64,000 nt of DNA, taken from Streptomyces coacervatus (lineage in GTDB: Bacteria > Actinomycetota > Actinomycetes > Streptomycetales > Streptomycetaceae). The notes below the pieces were generated by a model that had not been told where the DNA came from, ran no database searches, and was given only the letters and a program-made list of their open reading frames with translations. The stretch lies in contig NZ_JARHTP010000004.1 of the NCBI RefSeq assembly GCF_029223485.1, positions 434,001-498,000 on the forward strand, written 5' to 3'. The translations under genes were made by a program, and so were the position numbers. Shown here piece after piece: positions 45,266 to 53,139 of this stretch. The first letter of the stretch is position 1; each line of letters opens with the position of its first letter.

Positions 45266-46585
45266 ATGTCCGATACGCCGAGCACCGCTCAGGCGAGCGA
45301 CTGTACGGAGCCCCGCACCGCCCTCACCCCACCCGAGGTGGAGGCACTGGTCCGGGGCATCTGTTTCAAGACCGGCCCGCCCCGCAATGTCGGGGTCGAA
45401 GTGGAATGGCTCGTCCATGAGCTGCACACACCGCAGCTCCCCGTCACACCCGAACAACTCGAAGCGGCCTACGCCGCACTGCGGACCGTGCCCCTGAGGT
45501 CGGCGCTCACCATTGAGCCCGGCGGCCAGCTGGAACTGAGCTCGCCGCCCGCCACCTCCCTGATGGAGTGCATCGGTACCGTCTCCGCCGACCTCGACAC
45601 CGTCCGCTCGGCCCTCGCCGGTCACGGTCTCGGCCTCGTCGGCATCGGCCACGATCCCTGGCACCCGCCCCGCCGGTTCCTGCACGAGTCGCGCTACGAC
45701 GCCATGGAGACCTGCCTGGACCGCACCGGCCCCTCCGGCCGCCGCATGATGTGCAACTCGGCCTCCGTCCAGGTCTGCCTGGACGCCGGACACGAGGAGC
45801 CGGGCCCCCTCGGCCACGGGCGGCGCTGGTGGCTGGCGCACCAGCTGGGCGCGGTCCTGGTGGCCGCCTTCGCCAACTCCCCGCTGGCCGGTCGCGAGCC
45901 CACCGGCTGGCGCTCCACCCGGCAGCTGCTGTGGCTGGAGATCGGCGCCGGCCGGGCGGGCGCGCCCCCGCTGGACGGGGACCCGCGCCGGGCCTGGGCC
46001 CGGCACGTCCTGGACGCGCCGGTGATGTGCATACGAGGGGACAACGGGCCCTGGGACGTTCCGGAGGGGCTGACCTTCCGGGAGTGGACCAGGTCGGGCG
46101 CGCCTCGGCCGCCGACCCGCGAGGACCTCGACTACCACATCACGACGCTGTTCCCGCCGGTCAGACCGCGTGGCTTCCTCGAACTGCGCATGATCGACGC
46201 ACAGCCCGGCGACGACGGCTGGATCGTCCCGCTGGCCGTGGCCACGGCGCTCTTCGACGACCCGGCGGCCGCCGAGACCGCGTACCGCACCGTGAAGCCC
46301 CTGGCCGAGCGGGCCCTCGGGCTTGCAGCGCCGCACAATCCGCTGTGGATCGACGCGGCCCGGTACGGCCTGGCCGACCCCGAGCTGCACGAGGCGGCCA
46401 TCGCCTGCTTCGCGGCAGCGCTGGAGGCCCTGCCCAGGCTCGGTGCCACCACCCAGGTCACGGACGCCGTGGCGGCGTACCTGGACCGCTATGTCATCCA
46501 GGGCCGTACCCCGGCCGACGACCTGCTGGACCGGGTGCGCGGCACCGACCGGCGCCCGCACGGGAAGGACATCCGCACATCATGA
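45266..46585 (+). CDS. egtA: Glutamate-cysteine ligase of ergothioneine biosynthesis
   Basis: A 439-residue ATP-dependent ligase making gamma-glutamylcysteine, the sulfur donor substrate for EgtB. Landmarks: VGVEVEWLVHELHTPQLPVT, SALTIEPGGQLELSSPPATS, VGIGHDPWHPPRRFLHESRY, MMCNSASVQVCLDAGHE and LFPPVRPRGFLELRMIDAQP. The ATG at 45266 has AGGAGG 8 bp upstream. Its stop overlaps the egtB start (ATGA). First gene of a tightly coupled egtABCD operon. EgtA-type actinobacterial GCLs can be distinguished from GshA mainly by this context. Confidence 0.93.
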   Translation: MSDTPSTAQASDCTEPRTALTPPEVEALVRGICFKTGPPRNVGVEVEWLVHELHTPQLPVTPEQLEAAYAALRTVPLRSALTIEPGGQLELSSPPATSLMECIGTVSADLDTVRSALAGHGLGLVGIGHDPWHPPRRFLHESRYDAMETCLDRTGPSGRRMMCNSASVQVCLDAGHEEPGPLGHGRRWWLAHQLGAVLVAAFANSPLAGREPTGWRSTRQLLWLEIGAGRAGAPPLDGDPRRAWARHVLDAPVMCIRGDNGPWDVPEGLTFREWTRSGAPRPPTREDLDYHITTLFPPVRPRGFLELRMIDAQPGDDGWIVPLAVATALFDDPAAAETAYRTVKPLAERALGLAAPHNPLWIDAARYGLADPELHEAAIACFAAALEALPRLGATTQVTDAVAAYLDRYVIQGRTPADDLLDRVRGTDRRPHGKDIRTS

Positions 46586-47916
46586 CCGACCCCGCCATCG
46601 ACGAATCGTCAATCGACGCAGAGACCCTGCGCGAGCGGGCCCTGACCACCCTGACCACCGCACGCGACCGCACCATGCTCCTGACCAGCTGTGTCGAGGA
46701 GCCGGACCTGACCGCGCAGCACTCGCCGCTGATGTCTCCGCTGGTGTGGGACCTGGCGCACATCGGCAACCAGGAGGAGCTGTGGCTGCTGCGGGCCGTC
46801 GCCGGCCGGGAGGCGATGCGGCCCGAGATCGACGGCCTCTACGACGCCTTCGAGCACCCGCGCTCCGAGCGCCCCTCGCTGCCGCTGCTGCCACCCGCCG
46901 AGGCGCGCAGCTATGCGTCGGAGGTGCGTGGGCGGGTGATGGACCTGCTGGAGAACGCCGACTTCCACGGGACAAGACTCACGGAGGCGGGCTTCGCATT
47001 CGGGATGATCGCGCAGCACGAACAGCAGCACGACGAGACGATGCTGATCACCCATCAGCTCCGCAAGGGCCCGCAGGCTCTGACCGCCCCGGACCCGGAC
47101 CCGGTCCCGCTGTTCACCGGACCGGCCGAAGTCCTCGTCCCCGGCGGCCCGTTCACCATGGGCACCTCCACCGAGCCCTGGGCGCTGGACAACGAACGCC
47201 CGGCGCACCGGCGCGAGGTGGCGGCGTTCCACATCGACACCACCCCGGTGACGAACGCTGCGTATCAGGCATTCATCGAGGACGGCGGCTACGACAACGA
47301 GCGCTGGTGGACGGCCGCCGGCTGGGCGCACATCCGCGAACACTCCCTCCACGCCCCGCTGTTCTGGAAGCGCGACGGCAAGCAGTGGCTGCGGCGCCGC
47401 TTCGGGGTCACCGAGGTGGTGCCGCCCGACGAGCCGGTGCTGCACGTGTGCTGGTACGAGGCCGATGCCTACGCCCGCTGGGCCGGCCGGCGGCTGCCCA
47501 CCGAGGCCGAGTGGGAGAAGGCCGCCCGCCACGACCCGGCATCCGGCCGCTCGATGCGCTACCCGTGGGGTGACGCGGACCCGGCACCGGAGCACGCCAA
47601 CCTCGGCCAGCGACACCTGCGCCCGGCCCCGGCCGGCAGCTACCCAGCGGGCGAATCGCCGCTCGGTGTACGGCAGTTGATCGGCGACGTCTGGGAGTGG
47701 ACGTCGAGCGACCTCACGCCGTACCCGGGCTTCGAGGCCTTCCCGTACAAGGAGTACTCGGAGGTGTTCTTCGGGCCGGAGTACAAGGTGCTGCGCGGCG
47801 GTTCGTTCGCCGTGGACCCGGTGGCCTGCCGGGGGACGTTCCGCAACTGGGACTACCCGATCCGGCGGCAGATCTTCTCCGGGTTCCGCACCGCCCGGTC
47901 CGCGGGAGCCGTCTGA
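46582..47916 (+). CDS. egtB: Ergothioneine sulfoxide synthase EgtB
   Basis: A 444-residue non-heme iron enzyme that joins gamma-glutamylcysteine (or cysteine) to hercynine with O2. The N-terminal DinB-like domain supplies three iron ligands at positions matching the family: His60 (WDLAHIGNQEE), His146 and His150 (AQHEQQHDE). The C-terminal formylglycine-generating-enzyme-like fold reads VLVPGGPFTMGTSTEPWALD, PVTNAAYQAFIEDGGYDNER, YARWAGRRLPTEAEWEKAAR, QLIGDVWEWTSSDLTPYPGF and VLRGGSFAVDPVACRGTFRN. Overlaps at both ends (ATGA with egtA, and A/TGATG with egtC) show translational coupling. Confidence 0.95.
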   Translation: MTDPAIDESSIDAETLRERALTTLTTARDRTMLLTSCVEEPDLTAQHSPLMSPLVWDLAHIGNQEELWLLRAVAGREAMRPEIDGLYDAFEHPRSERPSLPLLPPAEARSYASEVRGRVMDLLENADFHGTRLTEAGFAFGMIAQHEQQHDETMLITHQLRKGPQALTAPDPDPVPLFTGPAEVLVPGGPFTMGTSTEPWALDNERPAHRREVAAFHIDTTPVTNAAYQAFIEDGGYDNERWWTAAGWAHIREHSLHAPLFWKRDGKQWLRRRFGVTEVVPPDEPVLHVCWYEADAYARWAGRRLPTEAEWEKAARHDPASGRSMRYPWGDADPAPEHANLGQRHLRPAPAGSYPAGESPLGVRQLIGDVWEWTSSDLTPYPGFEAFPYKEYSEVFFGPEYKVLRGGSFAVDPVACRGTFRNWDYPIRRQIFSGFRTARSAGAV

Positions 47917-48713
47917 TGTGCCGTCACCTGGCGTATCTGGGTCCCGAGGAACCGCTCGGCAGAGTCCTCCTGGAGCCCGCGCACGCCCTGTACCGCCAGT
48001 CGTGGGCGCCCCGGCGGCAGCGGTACGGGACGGTCAACGCCGATGGTTTCGGGGTGGGTTGGTACGCCGAGGGGGACCCGGTGCCGGCGCGCTATCGCCG
48101 GGCCGGGCCCATCTGGGCGGACGTGTCCTTCGCCGACCTGGCGCGCGTGGTGCGCTCGGGGGCGGTCCTGGCCGCCGTACGGGATGCGACCCTGTCGGGT
48201 GCCGACGCGGAGGCCGCGGCGGCGCCGTTCGCGGCCGGGCCCTGGCTGTTCAGCCACAACGGTGCCGTGAAGGGGTGGCCGGGTTCGCTCGCCCCCCTGG
48301 TGGCCGGCCTGCCCGCGGTCGACGTGCTGTCGCTGGAGGCCCGCAACGACTCGGCGCTCGTGTGGGCGCTGGTCCTGGCGCGGCTGCGCGGCGGCGACGA
48401 CGAGGCACAGGCGCTGGCCGAAACGGTGGTGGAGGTCGCCGAAGCGGCCCCCGGCTCCCGCCTCAACCTCCTTCTCACCAACGGCGAAACCATCACCGCG
48501 ACCACCTGGGGCGACACCCTCTGGTACCTGTCCCAGCCCGGCCGCAGCACCGTCGTGGCCTCCGAGCCCTACGACGACGACCCGCACTGGCAGGAGGTCC
48601 CCGACCGCACACTGCTCGCGGCGAGCCGCACCGATGTGCTGCTCACGCCGCTCAAGGAGCCGAGCAACGCCACGCCACCCGCACCCGCACTGCCGAAGGA
48701 GCCCCGTACGTGA
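47916..48713 (+). CDS. egtC: Gamma-glutamyl hercynylcysteine sulfoxide amidohydrolase EgtC
   Basis: A 265-residue class II glutamine amidotransferase-like hydrolase removing the glutamate from gamma-glutamyl-hercynylcysteine sulfoxide. It begins MCRHLAYLGPE, so Cys2 becomes the N-terminal nucleophile after removal of Met, as the family requires. Landmarks: NADGFGVGWYAEG, WLFSHNGAVKGWPG, EARNDSALVWALVLARLRGG and RLNLLLTNGETITATTWGDT. The ATG uses the last base of the egtB stop (TGATG); its own stop overlaps the egtD start (GTGA). Confidence 0.95.
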   Translation: MCRHLAYLGPEEPLGRVLLEPAHALYRQSWAPRRQRYGTVNADGFGVGWYAEGDPVPARYRRAGPIWADVSFADLARVVRSGAVLAAVRDATLSGADAEAAAAPFAAGPWLFSHNGAVKGWPGSLAPLVAGLPAVDVLSLEARNDSALVWALVLARLRGGDDEAQALAETVVEVAEAAPGSRLNLLLTNGETITATTWGDTLWYLSQPGRSTVVASEPYDDDPHWQEVPDRTLLAASRTDVLLTPLKEPSNATPPAPALPKEPRT

Positions 48714-49672
48714 GTCCGTTCCTTCTCACCCGCACCCTGCCCGAGGACGCCACGGACGCCGCCCTGCGCGCCGACGTCCAGCACGGCCTCACCGGCACAC
48801 CCAAGACGCTGCCGCCGAAGTGGTTCTACGACGCCCAGGGCAGCGAGCTGTTCGAGCAGATCACCGAGCTGACCGAGTACTACCCCACGCGCGCCGAGCG
48901 GGAGATCCTCATCGCCCGCTCCACCGAGATCGCCGAAGCGACAGGCGCCCGCACCCTGATCGAGCTCGGCTCGGGGTCGTCGGAGAAGACGCGGTACCTG
49001 CTGGACGCCCTGACCGACCTCCACACGTACATCCCCGTCGACGTCAGCGAGAGCGCGCTCACGCAGGCCGGGCAGGCGCTCGTCGCCGAGCGTCCCGGCC
49101 TCCAAGTACACGCGCTGATCGCCGACTTCACGGCGAGCGTGACGCTGCCGGACACACCGGGCCCCCGGCTGATCGCCTTCCTCGGCGGCACGATCGGCAA
49201 CCTGCTCCCGGCCGAACGGGCGGCGTTCTTCAAGGCGATCCGCTCCCTCCTCTCCCCCGGTGACGCGCTGCTGCTCGGCACGGACCTGGTCAAGGACGAG
49301 AAGGTGCTGGTCAGGGCGTACGACGACGCGGCCGGCGTGACGGCGGCGTTCAACAAGAACGTCCTGACCGTCGTCAACCGCGAGTTGGGCGCCGACTTCG
49401 ACCCCGGCGCCTTCGACCACGTGGCCCTGTGGGACACCGAGAACGAGTGGATCGAGATGCGCCTGCGCTCGCACACCGCGCAGACCGTGAAGATCCCCGC
49501 ACTCGACCTCGCCGTCGACTTCGACGAGGGCGAAGAGCTGCGCACCGAGGTGTCGGCGAAGTTCCGCAAGGAGGGCGTACGTGCCGAACTGTCCACGGCG
49601 GGGCTGGAGTTGGCCCACTGGTGGACGGACGGGGAGGAGCGGTTCGCGCTGTCGCTGAGCGTGGCGCGGTAG
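48710..49672 (+). CDS. egtD: L-histidine N(alpha)-methyltransferase EgtD
   Basis: A 320-residue SAM-dependent enzyme that trimethylates histidine to hercynine, the first committed step of ergothioneine synthesis. Landmarks: PPKWFYDAQGSELFEQITEL, TEYYPTRAEREIL, LIELGSGSSEKTRYLLDAL (SAM site), YIPVDVSESALTQAGQALVA, LIAFLGGTIGNLLPAERAAF, LLGTDLVKDEKVLVRAYDDA and FNKNVLTVVNRELGADFDPG. The GTG at 48710 overlaps the egtC stop. No egtE lies downstream, as is common in Streptomyces, where another PLP lyase can act. Followed by a terminator. Confidence 0.95.
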   Translation: MSPFLLTRTLPEDATDAALRADVQHGLTGTPKTLPPKWFYDAQGSELFEQITELTEYYPTRAEREILIARSTEIAEATGARTLIELGSGSSEKTRYLLDALTDLHTYIPVDVSESALTQAGQALVAERPGLQVHALIADFTASVTLPDTPGPRLIAFLGGTIGNLLPAERAAFFKAIRSLLSPGDALLLGTDLVKDEKVLVRAYDDAAGVTAAFNKNVLTVVNRELGADFDPGAFDHVALWDTENEWIEMRLRSHTAQTVKIPALDLAVDFDEGEELRTEVSAKFRKEGVRAELSTAGLELAHWWTDGEERFALSLSVAR

Positions 49673-49692
49673 TCGCGGAGCACAGCACGGTT

Positions 49693-49722
49693 GGGGCAGG
49701 TGCCGACTTCGGTACCTGCCCC
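49693..49722 (+). terminator. Hairpin terminator after egtD
   Basis: GGGGCAGGTGCCGA (49693-49706) pairs with TCGGTACCTGCCCC (49709-49722) with one mismatch and a 2-base loop, 20 bp after the egtD stop. Confidence 0.8.
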
Positions 49723-49755
49723 GACTCATGGGAGCAGCGGTCCGCGTGGTTCGGA

Positions 49756-49890
49756 AAGCCTTCGAAACATTCGAGACTTCCTTGCCCCCCAATGATCCCT
49801 TCAGCCCAGCACTCAGAAGATAGGTGCTGTACAGCGAGACGAATGTTTCGCGATCAATGCCGAAAGTATTGACGCTTGACGGGGACAGGC
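49756..49890 (+). promoter_or_regulatory. Probable promoter region of the xylanase/esterase operon with TCGAAA-type repeats
   Basis: An AT-richer stretch holds several imperfect repeats of the type CTTCGAAACATTCGAG (near 49760-49775), GAATGTTTCGCGATC (near 49839) and GCCGAAAG (near 49860). Such CGAAA/TTTCG elements are described upstream of several Streptomyces xylanase genes as regulator sites. Exact boundaries and the promoter hexamers are not certain. Confidence 0.4.
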
Positions 49891-49904
49891 CAACACTGCG
49901 CCCC

Positions 49905-50579
49905 ATGGACATCACACCCGCACACCCCACGAGCCGCAGGACCGCCTGCGCCATGCTGCTGGGCGCCGTCTCGGCGCTCGCCCTGCCCGGCACCGCCCGC
50001 GCCGCCACGGTCATCACCACGAACCAGACCGGCACCAACAACGGCTTCTACTACTCGTTCTGGACCGACGCGCAGGGGACCGTCTCCATGACCCTGGGCT
50101 CCGGCGGCAACTACAGCACCAGTTGGAGGAACACCGGCAACTTCGTCGCCGGCAAGGGCTGGAGCACCGGCGCGCGCCGGAACGTGACCTACTCGGGCAG
50201 CTTCAACCCGTCCGGCAACGGCTACCTGTCTCTGTACGGATGGACCTCGAACCCGCTCGTCGAGTACTACATCGTCGACAACTGGGGCACCTACCGGCCC
50301 ACGGGAACGTACAAGGGCACCGTGACCAGCGACGGCGGCACCTACGACATCTACCAGACGACGCGGTACAACGCCCCGTCCGTCGAGGGCACCAAGACCT
50401 TCAACCAGTACTGGAGCGTGCGGCAGTCGAAGCGGACCGGCGGCACCATCACCACCGGCAACCACTTCGACGCCTGGGCCCGCACCGGGATGCCCCTCGG
50501 CAGCTTCAAGTACTACATGATCCTCGCGACCGAGGGTTACCAGAGCAGCGGCAGCTCCAACATCACGGTGTCGGCATGA
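49905..50579 (+). CDS. Secreted endo-1,4-beta-xylanase, GH11, single domain
   Basis: A 224-residue protein. The signal has a twin-arginine look ([20 protein letters not shown], cleavage near ARA-AT). The mature ~190 residues form the GH11 jelly roll: [55 protein letters not shown] (nucleophile Glu), [40 protein letters not shown] and [15 protein letters not shown] (acid/base Glu). It cuts the beta-1,4-xylan backbone. There is no carbohydrate-binding module. The ATG at 49905 lies just before the signal; the frame is open to 49824. The stop overlaps the esterase start (ATGA). Confidence 0.94.
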   Translation: MDITPAHPTSRRTACAMLLGAVSALALPGTARAATVITTNQTGTNNGFYYSFWTDAQGTVSMTLGSGGNYSTSWRNTGNFVAGKGWSTGARRNVTYSGSFNPSGNGYLSLYGWTSNPLVEYYIVDNWGTYRPTGTYKGTVTSDGGTYDIYQTTRYNAPSVEGTKTFNQYWSVRQSKRTGGTITTGNHFDAWARTGMPLGSFKYYMILATEGYQSSGSSNITVSA

Positions 50580-51271
50580 GCACCGGACGAGGTCACCCGT
50601 TACGTCCCCTGACGACGGCCCTGGCCGCCGTCGCGCTGGCCGCCACGGGCACCCTCGCCCTCCACACCGCTCCTGCGCAGGCCGCCACCTGCAACGGATA
50701 TGTCGGACTCACCTTCGACGACGGCCCGTCCGGCAACACACCGGCCCTGCTGGGCGCACTGAAGCAGAACGGGCTGCGGGCCACCATGTTCAACGAGGGC
50801 CGGTACGCCGCCGCCTACCCGGCGCAGGTGAAGCCCCAGGTCGCCGCCGGAATGTGGGTCGGCAACCACAGCTACACCCACCCGCACCTGACCCAGCTCG
50901 GCCAGGCGCAGATCGACTCGGAGATCTCCCGCACCCAGCAGGCCGTCGCGGCCTCGGGAGGCGGCACGCCGAGACTGTTCCGGCCGCCGTACGGCGAGAC
51001 CAACGCGACGGTGAAGGCCGTGGAGGCCAAGTACGGGCTCACCGAGATCCTCTGGAACGTGGACTCGCAGGACTGGAACGGCGCCAGTACGGATGCGATC
51101 GTGGCCGCCGCCGGCCGGCTCACCAACGGGCAGGTCATCCTCATGCACGACTGGCCCGCCAACACGGTCACGGCGATCCCGCGCATCGCGCAGGGCCTGG
51201 CCGCCCGCAGTCTGTGCGCGGGCATGATCTCCCCGCAGACCGGCCGCGCTGTGCCTCCGACGGCGGCGTGA
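50576..51271 (+). CDS. Secreted CE4 polysaccharide deacetylase / acetylxylan esterase, single domain
   Basis: A 231-residue protein. Signal peptide at residues ~10-37 ([20 protein letters not shown], cleavage near AQA-AT). CE4 motifs are complete: [20 protein letters not shown] (catalytic base and metal Asp), [13 protein letters not shown] (metal His pair), [16 protein letters not shown] (motif 3), [11 protein letters not shown] (motif 4) and VILMHDW (motif 5). It removes acetyl groups from xylan so the coupled GH11 enzyme can work. The same two-gene order is known from xlnB-axeA of Streptomyces lividans, but there the enzymes carry binding modules that are absent here. Confidence 0.92.
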   Translation: MSTGRGHPLRPLTTALAAVALAATGTLALHTAPAQAATCNGYVGLTFDDGPSGNTPALLGALKQNGLRATMFNEGRYAAAYPAQVKPQVAAGMWVGNHSYTHPHLTQLGQAQIDSEISRTQQAVAASGGGTPRLFRPPYGETNATVKAVEAKYGLTEILWNVDSQDWNGASTDAIVAAAGRLTNGQVILMHDWPANTVTAIPRIAQGLAARSLCAGMISPQTGRAVPPTAA

Positions 51272-51341
51272 CCGGAACCACCACCCACGCGGATACCGGA
51301 CACCGGCCGCCGCCCGGTCGGGTTCTGATGGGGTGGCGGCC

Positions 51342-52151
51342 CTACATGGCCACCATCACGACCAGGACGACCAGGAGAAGCGCGACGTAGGCGGCGGAGT
51401 GGACGCGGTCCGGCACCCGGGCGGTGACTCGCCTCGCCACGGCGATGGTGGGCAGTGAGCCGGCGAGCAGGGCGGCGCCCGCGGCGAGATCGACGTAACC
51501 GAGCTGCCCCGTGCAGGCCGGTGCGCTGGGCGCGAGGGCGTAGACGAGTGTCGCCGCCAGGGCGACGGGGACGCTGAGGGGGTTGGCCATGGCGGTCGCC
51601 TCGGCCATGGGAAGGCCCCTGCGGCGCAGCAGCGGGACCGTCATGACGCTGCCGCCCACGCCGAGGCCGGCGGCCACCAGGCCGATGCCCATTCCGCCGA
51701 GGGTGGTCGTACCTCGGCCCAGGGGCTTCGGACACGTCCGGTGCGCCACGGAGAGGAAGCCCTCGCGCAGCAGACTGTCGGCGACCGTCACCAGCAGGTA
51801 GACGGCGAAGAGCAGGCGCAGCGCCGTACCGCCGATGAGGGTGGCCACGAAGGATCCGGCGACGGCGCCGACCGCGATGAACGCCGCCAGCGGCCAGACG
51901 TACGCGCGGCGCAGTCGGCCCTGACGCCACTGGGCCAGCGCCGCCACTACGGCATTCACGACCATGACCGCCGCCGAGGTCGCCACCGCGACATGCATGG
52001 CGTCCGCTGCCGAACACGCCGTGGCGGTCAGCACGCCGTAGACGACGGGGACGGTGATGAAGCCGCCACCGAAGCCGAAGAGGACGGTCGTGAGGCCGGT
52101 CAGGCAGCCGAAGAACAAGAGAGTCAAGAGAGGGGAGAACGAAATCAGCAC
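51342..52151 (-). CDS. TauE/SafE-family sulfite/organosulfonate exporter-like membrane protein
   Basis: A 269-residue integral membrane protein with about eight helices in two repeats: LLTLLFFGCLTGLTTVLFGF, GGGFITVPVVYGVL (first repeat), then GIGLVAAGLGVGGSVMTVPL (second repeat with the same GxGGGxxxVPxL motif), and AYVALLLVVLVVMVAM at the end. The family exports sulfite, sulfoacetate or related small anions. It is divergent from an AraC-type regulator (52253), a usual pair in which the regulator controls the exporter. Confidence 0.9.
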   Translation of the reverse strand: MLISFSPLLTLLFFGCLTGLTTVLFGFGGGFITVPVVYGVLTATACSAADAMHVAVATSAAVMVVNAVVAALAQWRQGRLRRAYVWPLAAFIAVGAVAGSFVATLIGGTALRLLFAVYLLVTVADSLLREGFLSVAHRTCPKPLGRGTTTLGGMGIGLVAAGLGVGGSVMTVPLLRRRGLPMAEATAMANPLSVPVALAATLVYALAPSAPACTGQLGYVDLAAGAALLAGSLPTIAVARRVTARVPDRVHSAAYVALLLVVLVVMVAM

Positions 52152-52252
52152 TGGTCAGAGGCTAGGGATCGGGCGGCATGGCGGGCAATCGATCAATTGC
52201 CAGTTTCCTACGCGCAGCAGACAAGGGGGCTGATCCCGCGTAACCTCCCTGG

Positions 52253-53026
52253 ATGCGTAACATCCCGGTCGCGGAGTTGGACGGCCTCAACCGTGCCGTG
52301 CTGGCCATCGGCACCGACTACCCCGAGGACCACCTGCTCATCTGGCACGAGCACCGCCGCGCCCAGGTCCTGTACGCGGCCACCGGCGTCATGCAGGTCG
52401 AGACGGACGACGGCAACTGGACGATTCCCACGGCCCGCGCGGTACTGATCCCGCCCATGACCAGGCATCAGGTCACGATGACGGGCGTCAGCACCCGCAG
52501 CCTCTACATCGAGCCCGCCGCCGTGCCGTGGTTTCCCGCCCGCTGCCAGGCCGTCGACGTCTCAGCCCTGTTGCGGGCGCTGATCCTGACCGCCGTCGAC
52601 ATGGAGCCCTGCTACCCAGAGCACAGCCGCGATGCGGCGGTCGCCGCCCTCATCCTCCACGAGCTCAAGACCCTCACCCCGCTGCCGCTCGACCTGCCGC
52701 TGCCGTCCGAGCCGCGGCTCCGCAGCCTGTGCGAGGAGTTCCTGCAGAAGCCGGGCATCCACGACCCGCCAGCGCGCTGGTGCGCGGCCCTCAACATCAG
52801 CGAACGCACCCTCGCCCGTCTATTCCGCAGCGGCACCGGCCTGAGCTTCTCGCAGTGGCGCGGGCGCGCCTGCATCCTGCACTCCCTGCAACACCTCGCC
52901 GCGGGCCTGCCCGTCACGCGCATCGCGGCCCTGCTCGGCTACGACAACCCTGCCGCCTACACGGCCGCGTTCAAGAAGCTCCTCGGCCGGCCGCCGACGG
53001 CGCACAAGCCTCAACGCACCCCATGA
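52253..53026 (+). CDS. AraC-family transcriptional regulator
   Basis: A 257-residue protein. The N-terminal cupin (residues ~25-90) reads HLLIWHEHRRAQVLYAATGV, WTIPTARAVLIPPMTRHQVT. The C-terminal double HTH reads WCAALNISERTLARLFRSGT, GLSFSQWRGRACILHSLQHL and VTRIAALLGYDNPAAYTAAF, KKLLGRPP. The cupin plus 'RTLARLFRxxTGLSFxQWRxRxRL' places it in the group of one-component NimR-like regulators usually divergent from an exporter, as here with TauE/SafE. Confidence 0.9.
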   Translation: MRNIPVAELDGLNRAVLAIGTDYPEDHLLIWHEHRRAQVLYAATGVMQVETDDGNWTIPTARAVLIPPMTRHQVTMTGVSTRSLYIEPAAVPWFPARCQAVDVSALLRALILTAVDMEPCYPEHSRDAAVAALILHELKTLTPLPLDLPLPSEPRLRSLCEEFLQKPGIHDPPARWCAALNISERTLARLFRSGTGLSFSQWRGRACILHSLQHLAAGLPVTRIAALLGYDNPAAYTAAFKKLLGRPPTAHKPQRTP

Positions 53027-53139
53027 AAGCCGCCGTTATGGCTGCGCCGGGTGAACGGTGGCCCGTAGGCGGGACGTAAAGAGAGTGCCGGGCCTGCGTA
53101 GAACGCGAGGCGATCCAGCAGCGAAGCGATAGGACGATC

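Noticed and set aside
44147..46561. 804-codon minus-strand open frame
   Set aside because: The real gene is the PARG-like part ending at 44977; the upstream extension is antisense to egtA.
49673..49904. Search for egtE after egtD
   Set aside because: Only a terminator and the xylanase promoter region are present; no PLP lyase gene follows.
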